A program made the position numbers and the translations under genes. From Oscillospiraceae bacterium (GTDB lineage Bacteria; Bacillota; Clostridia; Oscillospirales; Oscillospiraceae), in contig JAFRDM010000021.1 in NCBI GenBank assembly GCA_017403885.1, positions 1 to 64,000 on the forward strand: a stretch of DNA of 64,000 nt, in the 5' to 3' direction. The number at the start of each line of letters is the position of its first letter. The stretch's first letter is position 1. A model generated the notes under the pieces. The model searched no databases and was not told the DNA's origin. It saw only the letters and a program-made list of their open reading frames with translations. Below, one piece after another: positions 39,798 through 47,854 of this stretch.

Positions 39798-40475
39798 ATG
39801 ATGATCATTTTTTTCCGGACGCTGATCGTGTATTTCACGCTTCTGGTCTTTATGCGTCTGCTCGGTAAGCGTCAGCTCGGGGAGATGGAGCTTTCGGAAT
39901 TCCTCGTAGCCTCGCTGATCGCCGATCTCGCGGCCAATCCGCTGCAGGACATCGGCATGCCTCTTCTCAACGGTCTGATCCCGATCCTGACGCTCTTCTG
40001 CTGCGAGCTGATCATCTCCACGCTGACGATGCGCAGCATCCGTCTGCGCGCGTTTCTTTTCGGCAAGCCGAGCCTGCTCATCGACCACGGTCGGATCATG
40101 CAGCGTGAGATGGGCAAAAACCGCTTTACGCTCGATGAGCTGCTGCAGGAGCTGCGCGCGCAGGGCGTGCGGGATATCACCGCGATCGAATACGCCTTTC
40201 TGGAGACAAACGGCAAACTCAGCGTGCTGCCGTACGAGAGCGAGACGCCGCCGAGCGCGAACGACCTGAAGGTATCCGTGGAGAACTGCGGCTTCCCGCG
40301 CATCCTGATCAGCGACGGCCGCCTGATCCGCGAGAACCTGCAGAAAAGCGGCTATGAGGAGAACTGGCTGATGAAGCAGATCCGGCCTTACGGCGGGAAG
40401 ATCGCGGATATTTTTTTGCTGACCGTGGATGACGCTTCGCGCGTCTACTGCGTGCGAAAGGAGAACGACCCATGA
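39798..40475 (+). CDS. DUF421 (YetF-type) membrane protein
   Basis: A 225-residue protein. Three membrane helices in the first 85 residues include the hallmark 'RLLGKRQLGEMELSEFLVASLIADLAANP', followed by a soluble YetF/YdfR domain with 'LLIDHGRIMQREMGKNRFTLDELLQELRAQGV' and 'SVLPYESETPPS'. Function is unknown; in sporeformers the family is linked to spore membranes. GGGGTG lies 8 bases before the ATG. The end overlaps the DUF4363 gene, a common pairing. Confidence 0.9.
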   Translation: MMIIFFRTLIVYFTLLVFMRLLGKRQLGEMELSEFLVASLIADLAANPLQDIGMPLLNGLIPILTLFCCELIISTLTMRSIRLRAFLFGKPSLLIDHGRIMQREMGKNRFTLDELLQELRAQGVRDITAIEYAFLETNGKLSVLPYESETPPSANDLKVSVENCGFPRILISDGRLIRENLQKSGYEENWLMKQIRPYGGKIADIFLLTVDDASRVYCVRKENDP

Positions 40476-40849
40476 AACGAGGACTGATCGCCGCAGGGAT
40501 CCTGATCCTGCTCTTTGCCCTGCTGCTGGCCAATCTGCACGCGCTCGACGCGCTGCTCGGCGCCGTCGAGGCCGGCGTGTGCCGTTCCTCCGCGGCGCTG
40601 AGCGCCGGAAATGTGCAGCTCGCCGCCTCGGAAGCGGAGGCGGCGATGAAGAAATGGCAGTCGGAAGCCGACTACGTCCATATCGTGCTCCGGCAGGGCG
40701 AGATCGACGCCGTATCGGACGCTTTTTTCGATTTGCTCGCAGCGCTCCGCAGCGAAGACGGCCAAGCGGACGCCGCGTATCTTTGTGTGCTGTATCACCT
40801 CGACAGCATCGCCCGGATGGACTGCCCGAGGCTGAGCGGCATCTTTTGA
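40472..40849 (+). CDS. DUF4363 family protein
   Basis: A 125-residue protein with one N-terminal membrane helix and an outside helical domain rich in Ala and Glu with 'AMKKWQSEADYVHIVLRQGEID'. This Trp-containing helix is typical of DUF4363, which regularly accompanies DUF421 in clostridia. The start codon overlaps the DUF421 stop by 4 bases. Function unknown; a joint membrane complex is inferred. Confidence 0.85.
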   Translation: MKRGLIAAGILILLFALLLANLHALDALLGAVEAGVCRSSAALSAGNVQLAASEAEAAMKKWQSEADYVHIVLRQGEIDAVSDAFFDLLAALRSEDGQADAAYLCVLYHLDSIARMDCPRLSGIF

Positions 40850-40857
40850 AAACGAGC

Positions 40858-41313
40858 CTATTTCTCGGTCAGCAGCTTGGAGAGCTCTTCCATGAAGGTG
40901 TTGATGTCCTTGAAGCTGCGGTAGACCGAGGCGAAGCGCACATAGGCGACCTCGTCCACGTCCTTGAGACGCGCCATGACCATCTCGCCGATGTCCACGG
41001 TCCTGACCTCGCGCTCGAGCCCGCTCTGCAGCTCCTGCTCAATCTCGTCGGCGATGGTCTCCAGCTGGGAGAGGCTGACGGGCCGCTTTTCGCAGGCGCG
41101 CACCATGCCGTTGATCAGCTTGACCTTGTCGAAGGACTGGCGGCTGCCGTCGCGCTTGATCACGACCAGCGGCAGACGCTCGATGATCTCATAGGTGGTA
41201 AAGCGTTTCTGGCAGGCCAGACACTCTCTGCGGCGGCGGATGGTGGCGCCCTCCTCGGCAGGGCGCGAATCGATGACCTTACTGTCTGAATATCCGCAAA
41301 ACGGGCATTTCAT
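40858..41313 (-). CDS. nrdR: Transcriptional repressor NrdR
   Basis: A 151-residue regulator of ribonucleotide reductase genes. The zinc ribbon uses Cys3, Cys6, Cys31 and Cys34 ('CPFCGY' and '[12 protein letters not shown]'), followed by the ATP-cone domain ('[20 protein letters not shown]'). It senses ATP/dATP and represses nrd operons. GGGGGAG precedes the ATG. A possible promoter TGGTCA-17-TATACT lies upstream near 41357-41385. Confidence 0.97.
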   Translation of the reverse strand: MKCPFCGYSDSKVIDSRPAEEGATIRRRRECLACQKRFTTYEIIERLPLVVIKRDGSRQSFDKVKLINGMVRACEKRPVSLSQLETIADEIEQELQSGLEREVRTVDIGEMVMARLKDVDEVAYVRFASVYRSFKDINTFMEELSKLLTEK

Positions 41314-41408
41314 ATCTCTTTCTCCCCCGATTTTAGAATGATCACGCTATATAGTTCAGTATAACATATGATCCGGCGCTTGACCACTATAAATTGAGAA
41401 AAAGATCG

Positions 41409-41443
41409 GAAAAAATCAGGCCCTCCGCGGCCTCGCGGAGGGC
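41409..41443 (-). terminator. Rho-independent terminator after the hexokinase-like gene
   Basis: A 10-bp perfect stem (41420-41429 with 41434-41443) with an A-run at 41409-41415 that is a U-run on the minus strand. Confidence 0.9.
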
Positions 41444-41465
41444 TTGGAATCAAAGTTATGTAAAC

Positions 41466-42731
41466 CTACTTGTTGAGCAGCACCGCAGCGGCCGCTCCGG
41501 GCAGCGTCGTCTCGTAGCCGACGGTCAGCTCAAGCCGCCGGCCGAGGACGCCGCATGCGTATTCATCAAGGTATTTTTCCAGCAGCGGGCGGAAATGACG
41601 GCTTTTCTGCACGAGCGAGCCCTCGGCACAGACACAGATCGGTTTGTCCTCTCCCTCTCCGGTCAGCAGGGCGATGGCCGCAAGGTTGCAGCACATGCAG
41701 CGCGCCGAGCGGTCAAATAAAGCCAGACAGACCTCCTGCATAAAGCGCGCCTCGTCCGCCGTCACGCCCAGCTCGTCCTGCGCCTCGCCGCTCGCCCAAC
41801 GGTCGACCGCGGAGGCGTCGTAGCTGCCGAGCGCCTCGATCTTTTGCAGGCAGGCCTCCGAAAGCACGCCCTCGTCGGCGGCGGCGCGGAAAATCTTGCG
41901 GCTCAGCGCGCCGAGGTAGACGCCCGAGGTCATCTTTTCAAGATGCTTCAACCCGGGATTGTTGCTCTCGCTGTCCAGCTCCAGATCAAAGTCGCCGCGC
42001 GGGAATCCGTCGTACAGGCCGGACTCTATGTTGACGATCACGCCGTCCTTTCCGGCCGCATGCAGCTTGCCGATCTTCTCCAGCGGGACGATGCAGCAGG
42101 TGTTGGTCCCCGTGCCGTTGATCTGGCCGATGAAGCCGCTGTATTTGTCCTTGTCGAGCGTGGCGGAAACGCCCAGCAGAACGGCGGCCGTATCGTTCAG
42201 GATCACGGCGCTCTTGCCGCTGCAGCCTCGGCGCGAAAGCTCTCCGATCAGCGAGGCGCCGACCAGCTTGCCTTCCGAGCCGGTTACGACCACTTCCTTG
42301 TCGATGCGGATCACGCGGCCGTCGATCTCGGGCGTGATGTCCGCCGAGTAGGAAAAGCAAAAGCCGATCTTGTCCGCGCGGTCCATATAGGGCATGACCG
42401 CGTCGGCGACGAAGGAGATGAACTCTTCCCAGGTGGCGCTGCGGCCTATGCCGGGCATCGGCATCTTTTTCAGTTCGCTGATCTCGCAGCCAGCTTCGGT
42501 AAAGCGGGCCAGCGCGCAGCGGAAGTTGGTCCCGCCCGCGTCGATCACGACGGCAGGCTCGCCGCGCGGCACGGCGCCGCTGTTTTTCAGATAGGTCGGG
42601 ATCATCGGAAGCGTGCATCCCTCGGCAGCGAGGCCCTCCGCCATGCAGCGGGCCATCTTCGGCGCGTACTCGGCCGGGTCGATCCGCTCGGGCGACATGC
42701 CGTGGCGGGCAAGAAAATCCTGTGCTTTCAT
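41466..42731 (-). CDS. Hexokinase of the eukaryotic-type family
   Basis: A 421-residue sugar kinase. Unlike bacterial ROK glucokinases it carries the two-part eukaryotic hexokinase pattern: 'VVIDAGGTNFRCAL' phosphate-1 loop, 'GFCFSYSADI', catalytic Asp in 'VILNDTAAVLLG', 'GQINGTGTNTCCI' phosphate-2 region, 'SNNPGLKHLEKMTSGVYLG' and the adenosine motif 'ICVCAEGSLV'. There is no ROK zinc motif. It is about the size of one eukaryotic hexokinase unit. Glucose or fructose phosphorylation in the cytosol is expected. The ribosome site is weak (GTGAGA). Confidence 0.88.
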   Translation of the reverse strand: MKAQDFLARHGMSPERIDPAEYAPKMARCMAEGLAAEGCTLPMIPTYLKNSGAVPRGEPAVVIDAGGTNFRCALARFTEAGCEISELKKMPMPGIGRSATWEEFISFVADAVMPYMDRADKIGFCFSYSADITPEIDGRVIRIDKEVVVTGSEGKLVGASLIGELSRRGCSGKSAVILNDTAAVLLGVSATLDKDKYSGFIGQINGTGTNTCCIVPLEKIGKLHAAGKDGVIVNIESGLYDGFPRGDFDLELDSESNNPGLKHLEKMTSGVYLGALSRKIFRAAADEGVLSEACLQKIEALGSYDASAVDRWASGEAQDELGVTADEARFMQEVCLALFDRSARCMCCNLAAIALLTGEGEDKPICVCAEGSLVQKSRHFRPLLEKYLDEYACGVLGRRLELTVGYETTLPGAAAAVLLNK

Positions 42732-42756
42732 TTCACATTCTCACTTTTTTCAATGA

Positions 42757-42790
42757 AAAATACCGGCAGGGGAAAGGCTGCCGGTATTTC
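42757..42790 (-). terminator. Rho-independent terminator after the SPFH gene
   Basis: A 12-bp perfect stem (42758-42769 with 42778-42789), with a T-rich continuation on the minus strand (TTTTTCATTG). Confidence 0.88.
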
Positions 42791-42800
42791 TCGGAATGAA

Positions 42801-43682
42801 TTACTTCTTGACAGACTCGATCACGCCCTCGGCGAGGCCGGCAAGACCCTGGATCTCGCTGGGGATGATGATCTTGGTGGCGGTGCCGTTCGCGGCGGCG
42901 GCAAAGGCCTCGAGCGCCTTGATGCGCAGCACGGCCTCGGACGGCGCGGACTCGTTGATCAGACGGATGCCTTCGGCGGTGGCGGTCTGGACCTTCAGGA
43001 TGGCCTGGGCCTCGCCTTCGGCCTCGAGGATCTGCTGCTGCTTCTTGGCGTCGGCGCGCAGGATCGCGGATTCCTTTTCGCCTTCGGCCTCGAGGATCGC
43101 GGCGCGCTTTTCGCCCTCGGCACGCAGGATGGCCTCACGGCGTTCACGCTCGGCCTTCATCTGCTTCTCCATCGCGTTCTGGATCTCCTTGGGCGGGAGG
43201 ATGTTCTTGAGCTCGACGCGGTTGACCTTGATGCCCCAGGGGTCGGTCGCCTCGTCGAGGATGGAGCGCATCTTCGAGTTGATGATATCGCGGCTGGTCA
43301 GGCACTGGTCCAGCTCGAGATCGCCGATGATGTTACGCAGCGTCGTGGCCGAAAGGTTCTCGATGGCGACCATGGGCTGCTCGATACCGTAGGTAAAGAG
43401 CTTCGGATCGGTGATCTGGAAATAGACGACCGTGTCGATCTGCATCGTGACGTTATCCTTGGTGATAACGGGCTGGGGCGGGAAATCGGCGACCTGCTCC
43501 TTCAGGGAGACGATCTTGGCCACGCGGTCGATGAAAGGCATCTTCACGTGGAGACCGACGTTCCAGGTCTCTTTATAAGCGCCCAGACGCTCGATGACAA
43601 AGGCGCGCGCCTGCTGGACGACGCGGATGTTGACGACGACAAGAATGATTGCGATGACGGCGATGATGATGATTGCTACCAT
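42801..43682 (-). CDS. SPFH/Band 7 (stomatin-like, QmcA) membrane protein
   Basis: A 293-residue protein with an N-terminal membrane helix (about 2-18), a Band 7 domain ('VIERLGAYKETWNVGLHVKMPFID' through 'GIKVNRVELKNILPP') and a long coiled coil with the repeating 'ILRAEGEKRAAILEAEGEKESAIL' pattern, then a Gly/Ala tail. Such proteins form ring-like membrane scaffolds. It lies 15 bases downstream of the NfeD gene, the classic partner. Confidence 0.95.
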   Translation of the reverse strand: MVAIIIIAVIAIILVVVNIRVVQQARAFVIERLGAYKETWNVGLHVKMPFIDRVAKIVSLKEQVADFPPQPVITKDNVTMQIDTVVYFQITDPKLFTYGIEQPMVAIENLSATTLRNIIGDLELDQCLTSRDIINSKMRSILDEATDPWGIKVNRVELKNILPPKEIQNAMEKQMKAERERREAILRAEGEKRAAILEAEGEKESAILRADAKKQQQILEAEGEAQAILKVQTATAEGIRLINESAPSEAVLRIKALEAFAAAANGTATKIIIPSEIQGLAGLAEGVIESVKK

Positions 43683-43697
43683 GATGATACCTCCTGT

Positions 43698-44147
43698 TTA
43701 TTCTTTCGTTCTGACGATCAGCTTGACTCCCTCGATCCGCTCTACGACGGCGACGGAATCCTTTTCGATGATCCTCTCCGGATCGTCGGCGCGCGCGGTC
43801 CAGACCTTTCCGCCGACGGATACCGCTCCGGTCCCGTGCAGCTTATCGATGGTCTCGGTGACGATGCATTCCTGTCCGATGAGCATGTCGGCGTTGGTCG
43901 CCTGTGTGCGGGAGTTGACGTATTTCTTTGCCAGCGGTCTTGTAAGGACAAGCGCCAGCACGGAAATAACGATAAACCAGACGGCCTGCAGCCAGACCTG
44001 CGCGCCGAGCAGTGCGGAGATCAGGGCGGCCAGCGCGCCGAGAGCGAACCAGATCGACACCAGCCCGGGCGCGATGCCCTCGACGACCAGGAAGCCGATC
44101 ATCAGCACGACCCAAAGGGCCGTCATGCCATGGAATCCTTCGAACAT
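43698..44147 (-). CDS. NfeD-like membrane protein
   Basis: A 149-residue short NfeD: about four membrane helices (10-70), then a C-terminal OB-fold domain ('GQECIVTETIDKLHGTGAVSVGGKVWTARAD'). It lacks the ClpP-like protease domain of long NfeD. It is expected to act with the SPFH protein in a membrane microdomain complex. First gene of the pair. Confidence 0.94.
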   Translation of the reverse strand: MFEGFHGMTALWVVLMIGFLVVEGIAPGLVSIWFALGALAALISALLGAQVWLQAVWFIVISVLALVLTRPLAKKYVNSRTQATNADMLIGQECIVTETIDKLHGTGAVSVGGKVWTARADDPERIIEKDSVAVVERIEGVKLIVRTKE

Positions 44148-44288
44148 GATACTCTTCCTCCTTCCGTCTTTCAGCTTGATTGTATTATATCCTCTCCTCC
44201 GCCATTCCGCAAGGGGCTTATGCGCGGTTTAGCTCTTTCTATTTTGCGCAGCTTTCCGAAAAAATCACATCCATTTCCACTTTTATCC

Positions 44289-44317
44289 TTTACTTTTACA
44301 AATTAAAGTGGTAAGAT
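44289..44317 (+). promoter_or_regulatory. Sigma-A promoter of the yerC-methyltransferase-hslO operon
   Basis: TTTACT (44289-44294), 17 bases, TAAGAT (44312-44317), 39 bases before the first start codon. It is in an AT-rich stretch between divergent operons. Confidence 0.75.
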
Positions 44318-44356
44318 GTTAATGCATAATATGAAATCTGTTTACGGAGGCCCGCT

Positions 44357-44662
44357 ATGAACAAACTCCCGAAGAAACCCCGCAGCGAAGATATGTACAA
44401 GGCCATCCTCACGCTCCGCGATGTGGACGAGTGCATGAAGTTTTTCGACGATCTCTGCACCGTATCCGAGCTGCTGGCCATGGAGCAGCGCTATAACGTG
44501 GCCGTGTGTCTGGACAAGGGCATGATCTATAACGACATTCTGGCCGAAACGGGCGCCTCCAGCGCCACGATCAGCCGCGTCAACCGCTCGCTGCAGTACG
44601 GCCGCGGCGGCTATGAGATCGTCTTCTCCCGTCTCGGCGGGACGGAGGAAGAAGAGGCATGA
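44357..44662 (+). CDS. YerC/YecD family TrpR-related protein
   Basis: A 101-residue all-helical DNA-binding protein. 'CMKFFDDLCTVSELLAMEQRYNVAVCL' and the HTH 'YNDILAETGASSATISRVNRSLQYG' match the YerC group of the Trp repressor superfamily. It is presumably a small transcription factor. GGAGG lies 8 bases before the ATG. It ends with an acidic tail and overlaps the methyltransferase start by 4 bases. Confidence 0.93.
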   Translation: MNKLPKKPRSEDMYKAILTLRDVDECMKFFDDLCTVSELLAMEQRYNVAVCLDKGMIYNDILAETGASSATISRVNRSLQYGRGGYEIVFSRLGGTEEEEA

Positions 44663-45387
44663 ACTGCTACGGACCGCTTGCGGCGTGGTATGACGCGCTG
44701 ACGGGCGACGTTCCCTACGACAGCTTCGCGGACTATTACGAGGCGGAATTCGCGCGCGACGGCGGCGAATTCCGCCTTCTGCTGGACCTCTGCTGCGGAA
44801 CGGGAACGCTGACGGCCGCGCTCTGCCGCCGCGGCTATGAGATGATCGCCGCCGACCGCTCGGAGGAGATGCTGATGGAGGCGCGGGAAAAATGCGCCTC
44901 GCTCTCTCCCGCCCCGCTGTTCGTCTGCCAGAGCGCGCAGGAGCTGGATCTCTACGGCACGGTGGACGCCGCCCTCTGTTCGCTCGACGGGATCAACTAT
45001 CTCCCGCCCGGTGATCTCGGCGAGGTGTTCCGCCGCCTGCATCTTTTCATCCGTCCCGGCGGATTGTTGATCTTCGACGTCAAATCTCCGGAAAGCCTGC
45101 GCGCAATGGACGGCAGCGTCTCCGTGGACGAGGACGAGGATCTGCTCTGCCTTTGGCGCGCGGATTACGACCGTGAGGAGGACTGTCTCGTCTACGGCAT
45201 GGATCTCTTCGAGCGCGAGGGCGAGCTGTGGCGGCGCAGCGGCGAGGAGCATGTGGAATACGCCCATGAGCGCGATTTCCTGCGCCGGGAGCTCGAGAAA
45301 CGCGGCTTTGAAGCGATCGGCTTCGACGAGCACGGTCCGCAGGGCGAGCTCGGCCGCGTTTTCGTCAGGGCCAGACGTAAGGAATGA
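44659..45387 (+). CDS. Class I SAM-dependent methyltransferase
   Basis: A 242-residue methyltransferase. Motif I is 'LLDLCCGTGTLTAALCRRGYEMIAADRSEEML', with the Asp after the second strand present; 'DAALCSLDGINYL' is motif IV and 'GGLLIFDV' the next strand. The opening 'YGPLAAWYDALTGDVPYD' is typical of a clostridial group adjacent to hslO or yerC. The substrate is unknown. Its start codon overlaps the yerC-like stop. Confidence 0.9.
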   Translation: MNCYGPLAAWYDALTGDVPYDSFADYYEAEFARDGGEFRLLLDLCCGTGTLTAALCRRGYEMIAADRSEEMLMEAREKCASLSPAPLFVCQSAQELDLYGTVDAALCSLDGINYLPPGDLGEVFRRLHLFIRPGGLLIFDVKSPESLRAMDGSVSVDEDEDLLCLWRADYDREEDCLVYGMDLFEREGELWRRSGEEHVEYAHERDFLRRELEKRGFEAIGFDEHGPQGELGRVFVRARRKE

Positions 45388-45399
45388 GGAGGAAACGAT

Positions 45400-46269
45400 A
45401 TGGATAAGATCATACGCGCCACCGCGGCGGAGGGCTTTGTCAAAATGGCCGTTGCGGACGCGCGCGATACCGTCGAGCGCGCCCGCGTGATCCACGCCTG
45501 CAGCCCCACGGCCACGGCTGCGCTCGGCCGGACGCTGTGTGCGGCTTCCCTGCTCGGAGACGCGATGAAGGAGGAAAAGGGCAGCCTCACGATCCGCATC
45601 AACGGCGGCGGCCCGATCGGCAGCATCGTGGCCGTGTCCGACTCTCAGGGAAACGTGCGCGGCTATGTGGAAAATGCGCAGCTGCAGCTGCCTCTGCGCG
45701 AGAACGGCAAGCTGGACGTCGGCCGCGCCGTGGGACGCGACGGGATGCTGACGGTCAGCCGTGATCTCGGGCTCAAAGAGCCCTATATCGGCTCGACCGC
45801 GCTCGTCTCCGGCGAGATCGCGGAAGATCTCACAGCCTACCTCACCGAAAGCGAGCAGGTGCCCTCGGCCTGCGCGCTGGGCGTTCTGGTCGACACAGAC
45901 CGCAGCGTCAAGGCGGCGGGCGGCTTTATCGTACAGCTCATGCCCGGGGCGGACGAGGCGCTGATCCAAAAACTGGAGGACAACATCTTTCTGATGGACC
46001 AGCTCACCGCGATCCTCGCCGAGGACGGCGCGGAGACCGTCTTCGCGCAGGTGCTCAAGGGTCTGGAATACCACATTGTTTCCGAAAAGCCGATCGAGTA
46101 CCGCTGCTACTGTTCCCGCGAGCGCGTCGAGGACGCCATCCGCAGCATCGGGCCCGAAGAACTGGATGCGATCATCACCGAGGGAAAGGACGTGTCCGTC
46201 AGCTGCCAGTTCTGCGACAAGGTCTACAGCTTCACGCCCGAAGAGCTGAAAGCGCTGAGGCAGGAATAA
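45400..46269 (+). CDS. hslO: 33 kDa redox-regulated chaperonin Hsp33
   Basis: A 289-residue chaperone. 'LGRTLCAASLLGDAMK' and 'GPIGSIVAVSD' belong to the N-terminal core; the C-terminal zinc switch is 'CYC' followed by 'CQFC' about 35 residues later, the four redox cysteines. Oxidation releases zinc and activates holdase function. GAGGA precedes the ATG. It is last in its operon and is followed by a GC hairpin. Confidence 0.96.
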   Translation: MDKIIRATAAEGFVKMAVADARDTVERARVIHACSPTATAALGRTLCAASLLGDAMKEEKGSLTIRINGGGPIGSIVAVSDSQGNVRGYVENAQLQLPLRENGKLDVGRAVGRDGMLTVSRDLGLKEPYIGSTALVSGEIAEDLTAYLTESEQVPSACALGVLVDTDRSVKAAGGFIVQLMPGADEALIQKLEDNIFLMDQLTAILAEDGAETVFAQVLKGLEYHIVSEKPIEYRCYCSRERVEDAIRSIGPEELDAIITEGKDVSVSCQFCDKVYSFTPEELKALRQE

Positions 46270-46274
46270 AAGCC

Positions 46275-46300
46275 GCCGCAGGCGACACGAGGCCTGCGGC
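46275..46300 (+). terminator. Hairpin after hslO
   Basis: A 9-bp perfect stem (46275-46283 with 46292-46300); no T-run follows, so it may act together with the hairpin at 46331-46361. Confidence 0.6.
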
Positions 46301-46330
46301 GATCCATTGCGCGCCGAAGGCGCGCCTCCA

Positions 46331-46361
46331 AAAAGAGAGCATCCTTTCGGATGCTCTCTTT
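46331..46361. terminator. Terminator of the tRNA operon (also serves hslO)
   Basis: AAAAGAGAGCATCC and GGATGCTCTCTTTT pair around TTTC, with A- and T-runs on both sides. The pairing extends into the 3' end of tRNA-Cys, giving a 22-bp perfect inverted repeat at 46323-46344/46349-46370. Confidence 0.92.
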
Positions 46362-46362
46362 T

Positions 46363-46438
46363 TGGAGGCGCCACCCGGATTTGAACCGGGGCAGTCGCGG
46401 ATGTGCAGTCCGCTGCCTTACCACTTGGCTATGGCGCC
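46363..46438 (-). tRNA. tRNA-Cys (anticodon GCA)
   Basis: A complete cloverleaf on the minus strand: acceptor GGCGCCA/TGGCGCC, anticodon stem GCGGA/TCCGC with loop CTGCACA (GCA), T-arm CCCGG/CCGGG, discriminator U, encoded CCA. Last of the four-tRNA operon. Confidence 0.95.
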
Positions 46439-46445
46439 GGGTATC

Positions 46446-46482
46446 AGAAAAGAGGGCTTGCGCAAAACCCTCTTTTCTTTTT
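46446..46482 (-). terminator. Hairpin between tRNA-Gly and tRNA-Cys
   Basis: AAAAGAGGG pairs with CCCTCTTTT (46448-46456 with 46468-46476). It may be an internal terminator or a processing signal. Confidence 0.55.
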
Positions 46483-46483
46483 G

Positions 46484-46559
46484 TGGAGCGGCCTACGAGG
46501 CTCGAACTCGCTACCTCCACCTTGGCAAGGTGGCGCTCTACCAGATGAGCTAAGGCCGC
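46484..46559 (-). tRNA. tRNA-Gly (anticodon GCC)
   Basis: A complete cloverleaf: acceptor GCGGCCT/AGGCCGC, anticodon stem CCACC/GGTGG with loop TTGCCAA (GCC), discriminator U, encoded CCA. Confidence 0.95.
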
Positions 46560-46562
46560 AGA

Positions 46563-46638
<76 letters not shown>

Positions 46639-46653
46639 AAATAAATATGGAGA

Positions 46654-46730
46654 TGGTGGGAACAACTGGACTCGAACCAGTGACCCCCTGCTTGTAAGGC
46701 AGGTGCTCTAACCAGCTGAGCTATGCTCCC
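46654..46730 (-). tRNA. tRNA-Val (anticodon TAC)
   Basis: A 77-nt cloverleaf: acceptor GGGAGCA/TGTTCCC (one G-U), anticodon stem CCTGC/GCAGG with loop CTTACAA (TAC), T-loop TTCGAGT, encoded ACCA. First tRNA of the operon. Confidence 0.95.
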
Positions 46731-46746
46731 GCGCGACAGCTTTGTT

Positions 46747-46775
46747 ATAATACTAAATTATCGCATACTTGTCAA
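46747..46775 (-). promoter_or_regulatory. Sigma-A promoter of the tRNA operon
   Basis: On the minus strand, TTGACA (46775-46770), 17 bases, TATTAT (46752-46747), 16 bases before tRNA-Val. Confidence 0.88.
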
Positions 46776-46948
46776 TATCCCAAAACGATTTTTTCACTTT
46801 TTTCGCCCTCCCGCCCCGAAAAGGCCCGGCAGAGCGTTTGTCTCGCTCCGATATCAAATATGAAGAATCATTAGATTTCCGCTCAGGCTCTTCCCTTTTT
46901 CGTCAATTGCATGTATAATGCGCATAGTTTTTTCGGAGGTCGCGTAGA

Positions 46949-47797
46949 ATGAAGAGATCGCGCAGACTGAAAAAAATCCGGCGGACGATCCTCGCCCTGC
47001 TGTGCATCCTGTTCCTGGCGCTGGTCTGCTTCAGCGGATGGAAGGTCTACTCGATCGTAAGCGGCTATAAAACGGCCGAGCGGCGCTATGACAGTCTGGC
47101 CGGGGCCGCGGTCTCCGCCGCCGTTCCGACGAAGGAAGAGGCGTCGGAGCTCTCCCCCGCCGCCTCCGCGCCGCCGGAGGAGGACGCCGCGGAGGAACAG
47201 CCTCATAACGAGGCCCGGCCGCTGGAGCTCTCGCCCGTTTCGGTCGATTTTGAGGTGCTGAACCGCTATGGCGGAAGGGTGATCGGCTGGCTTTATCTGC
47301 CGGGCACCGTCATCAATTATCCCGTCGCGCAGAGCGGAGACAACGAATACTATCTCGAGCGCTTCCTCGACGGCAGCCCCATCGCAGGCGGCACGCTCTT
47401 TGCCGATTATCTCTGCCCGTCCGACTTTTCCGGGCGGAACACCATCATATACGGTCACAATATGAAGGACGGCTCGATGTTCGCGCTGATCGACGATTAT
47501 GGCGATCCGGGCTTTTTCGACGCCCATCCCGTCATGTATCTCAACACCCCGGATCGGAATTACCGCATCGACATCTTCAGCTGCTTTACCACCGACCCCG
47601 AGTCCTTCGTCTATTCCACCGCCTTTTCCTCGGACGAGGACTACGCTTCGTTTCTGCGCTCGCTGCTCGACTGTTCCGAGATCGACTGCCGGATCGAGCC
47701 GTCTCCCGAAAGCCGCATCGTGACGCTGTCGACCTGCACCTACAGCGGCGAGGACGTCCGTTTCGTCGTCTGCGGCACGCTGACGGAGATCGAATAA
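46949..47797 (+). CDS. srtB: Class B sortase
   Basis: A 282-residue membrane-anchored transpeptidase. A basic start and one membrane helix (about 13-36) are followed by a Pro/Glu/Ala-rich spacer (to about 95) and the SrtB domain: 'VIGWLYLPGTVINYPVAQSGDNEYYLERFLDG'-type opening (seen in parts), active-site His in 'IIYGHNM', Cys in 'LSTCTYSGEDVRFVV' with the Arg 8 residues on. The nearest likely substrate is the repeat protein at 48440, which ends in a TGD-type signal. GGAGG lies before the ATG. Confidence 0.93.
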   Translation: MKRSRRLKKIRRTILALLCILFLALVCFSGWKVYSIVSGYKTAERRYDSLAGAAVSAAVPTKEEASELSPAASAPPEEDAAEEQPHNEARPLELSPVSVDFEVLNRYGGRVIGWLYLPGTVINYPVAQSGDNEYYLERFLDGSPIAGGTLFADYLCPSDFSGRNTIIYGHNMKDGSMFALIDDYGDPGFFDAHPVMYLNTPDRNYRIDIFSCFTTDPESFVYSTAFSSDEDYASFLRSLLDCSEIDCRIEPSPESRIVTLSTCTYSGEDVRFVVCGTLTEIE

Positions 47798-47813
47798 ACG
47801 CCTGGAAAAAAAC

Positions 47814-47846
47814 GCTGCGGCCGCGAGGAGGACTCACGGCCGCAGC
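47814..47846 (+). terminator. Terminator after the sortase gene
   Basis: A 10-bp perfect stem (47814-47823 with 47837-47846) followed by TTGTTCT. Confidence 0.8.
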
Positions 47847-47854
47847 TTGTTCTA

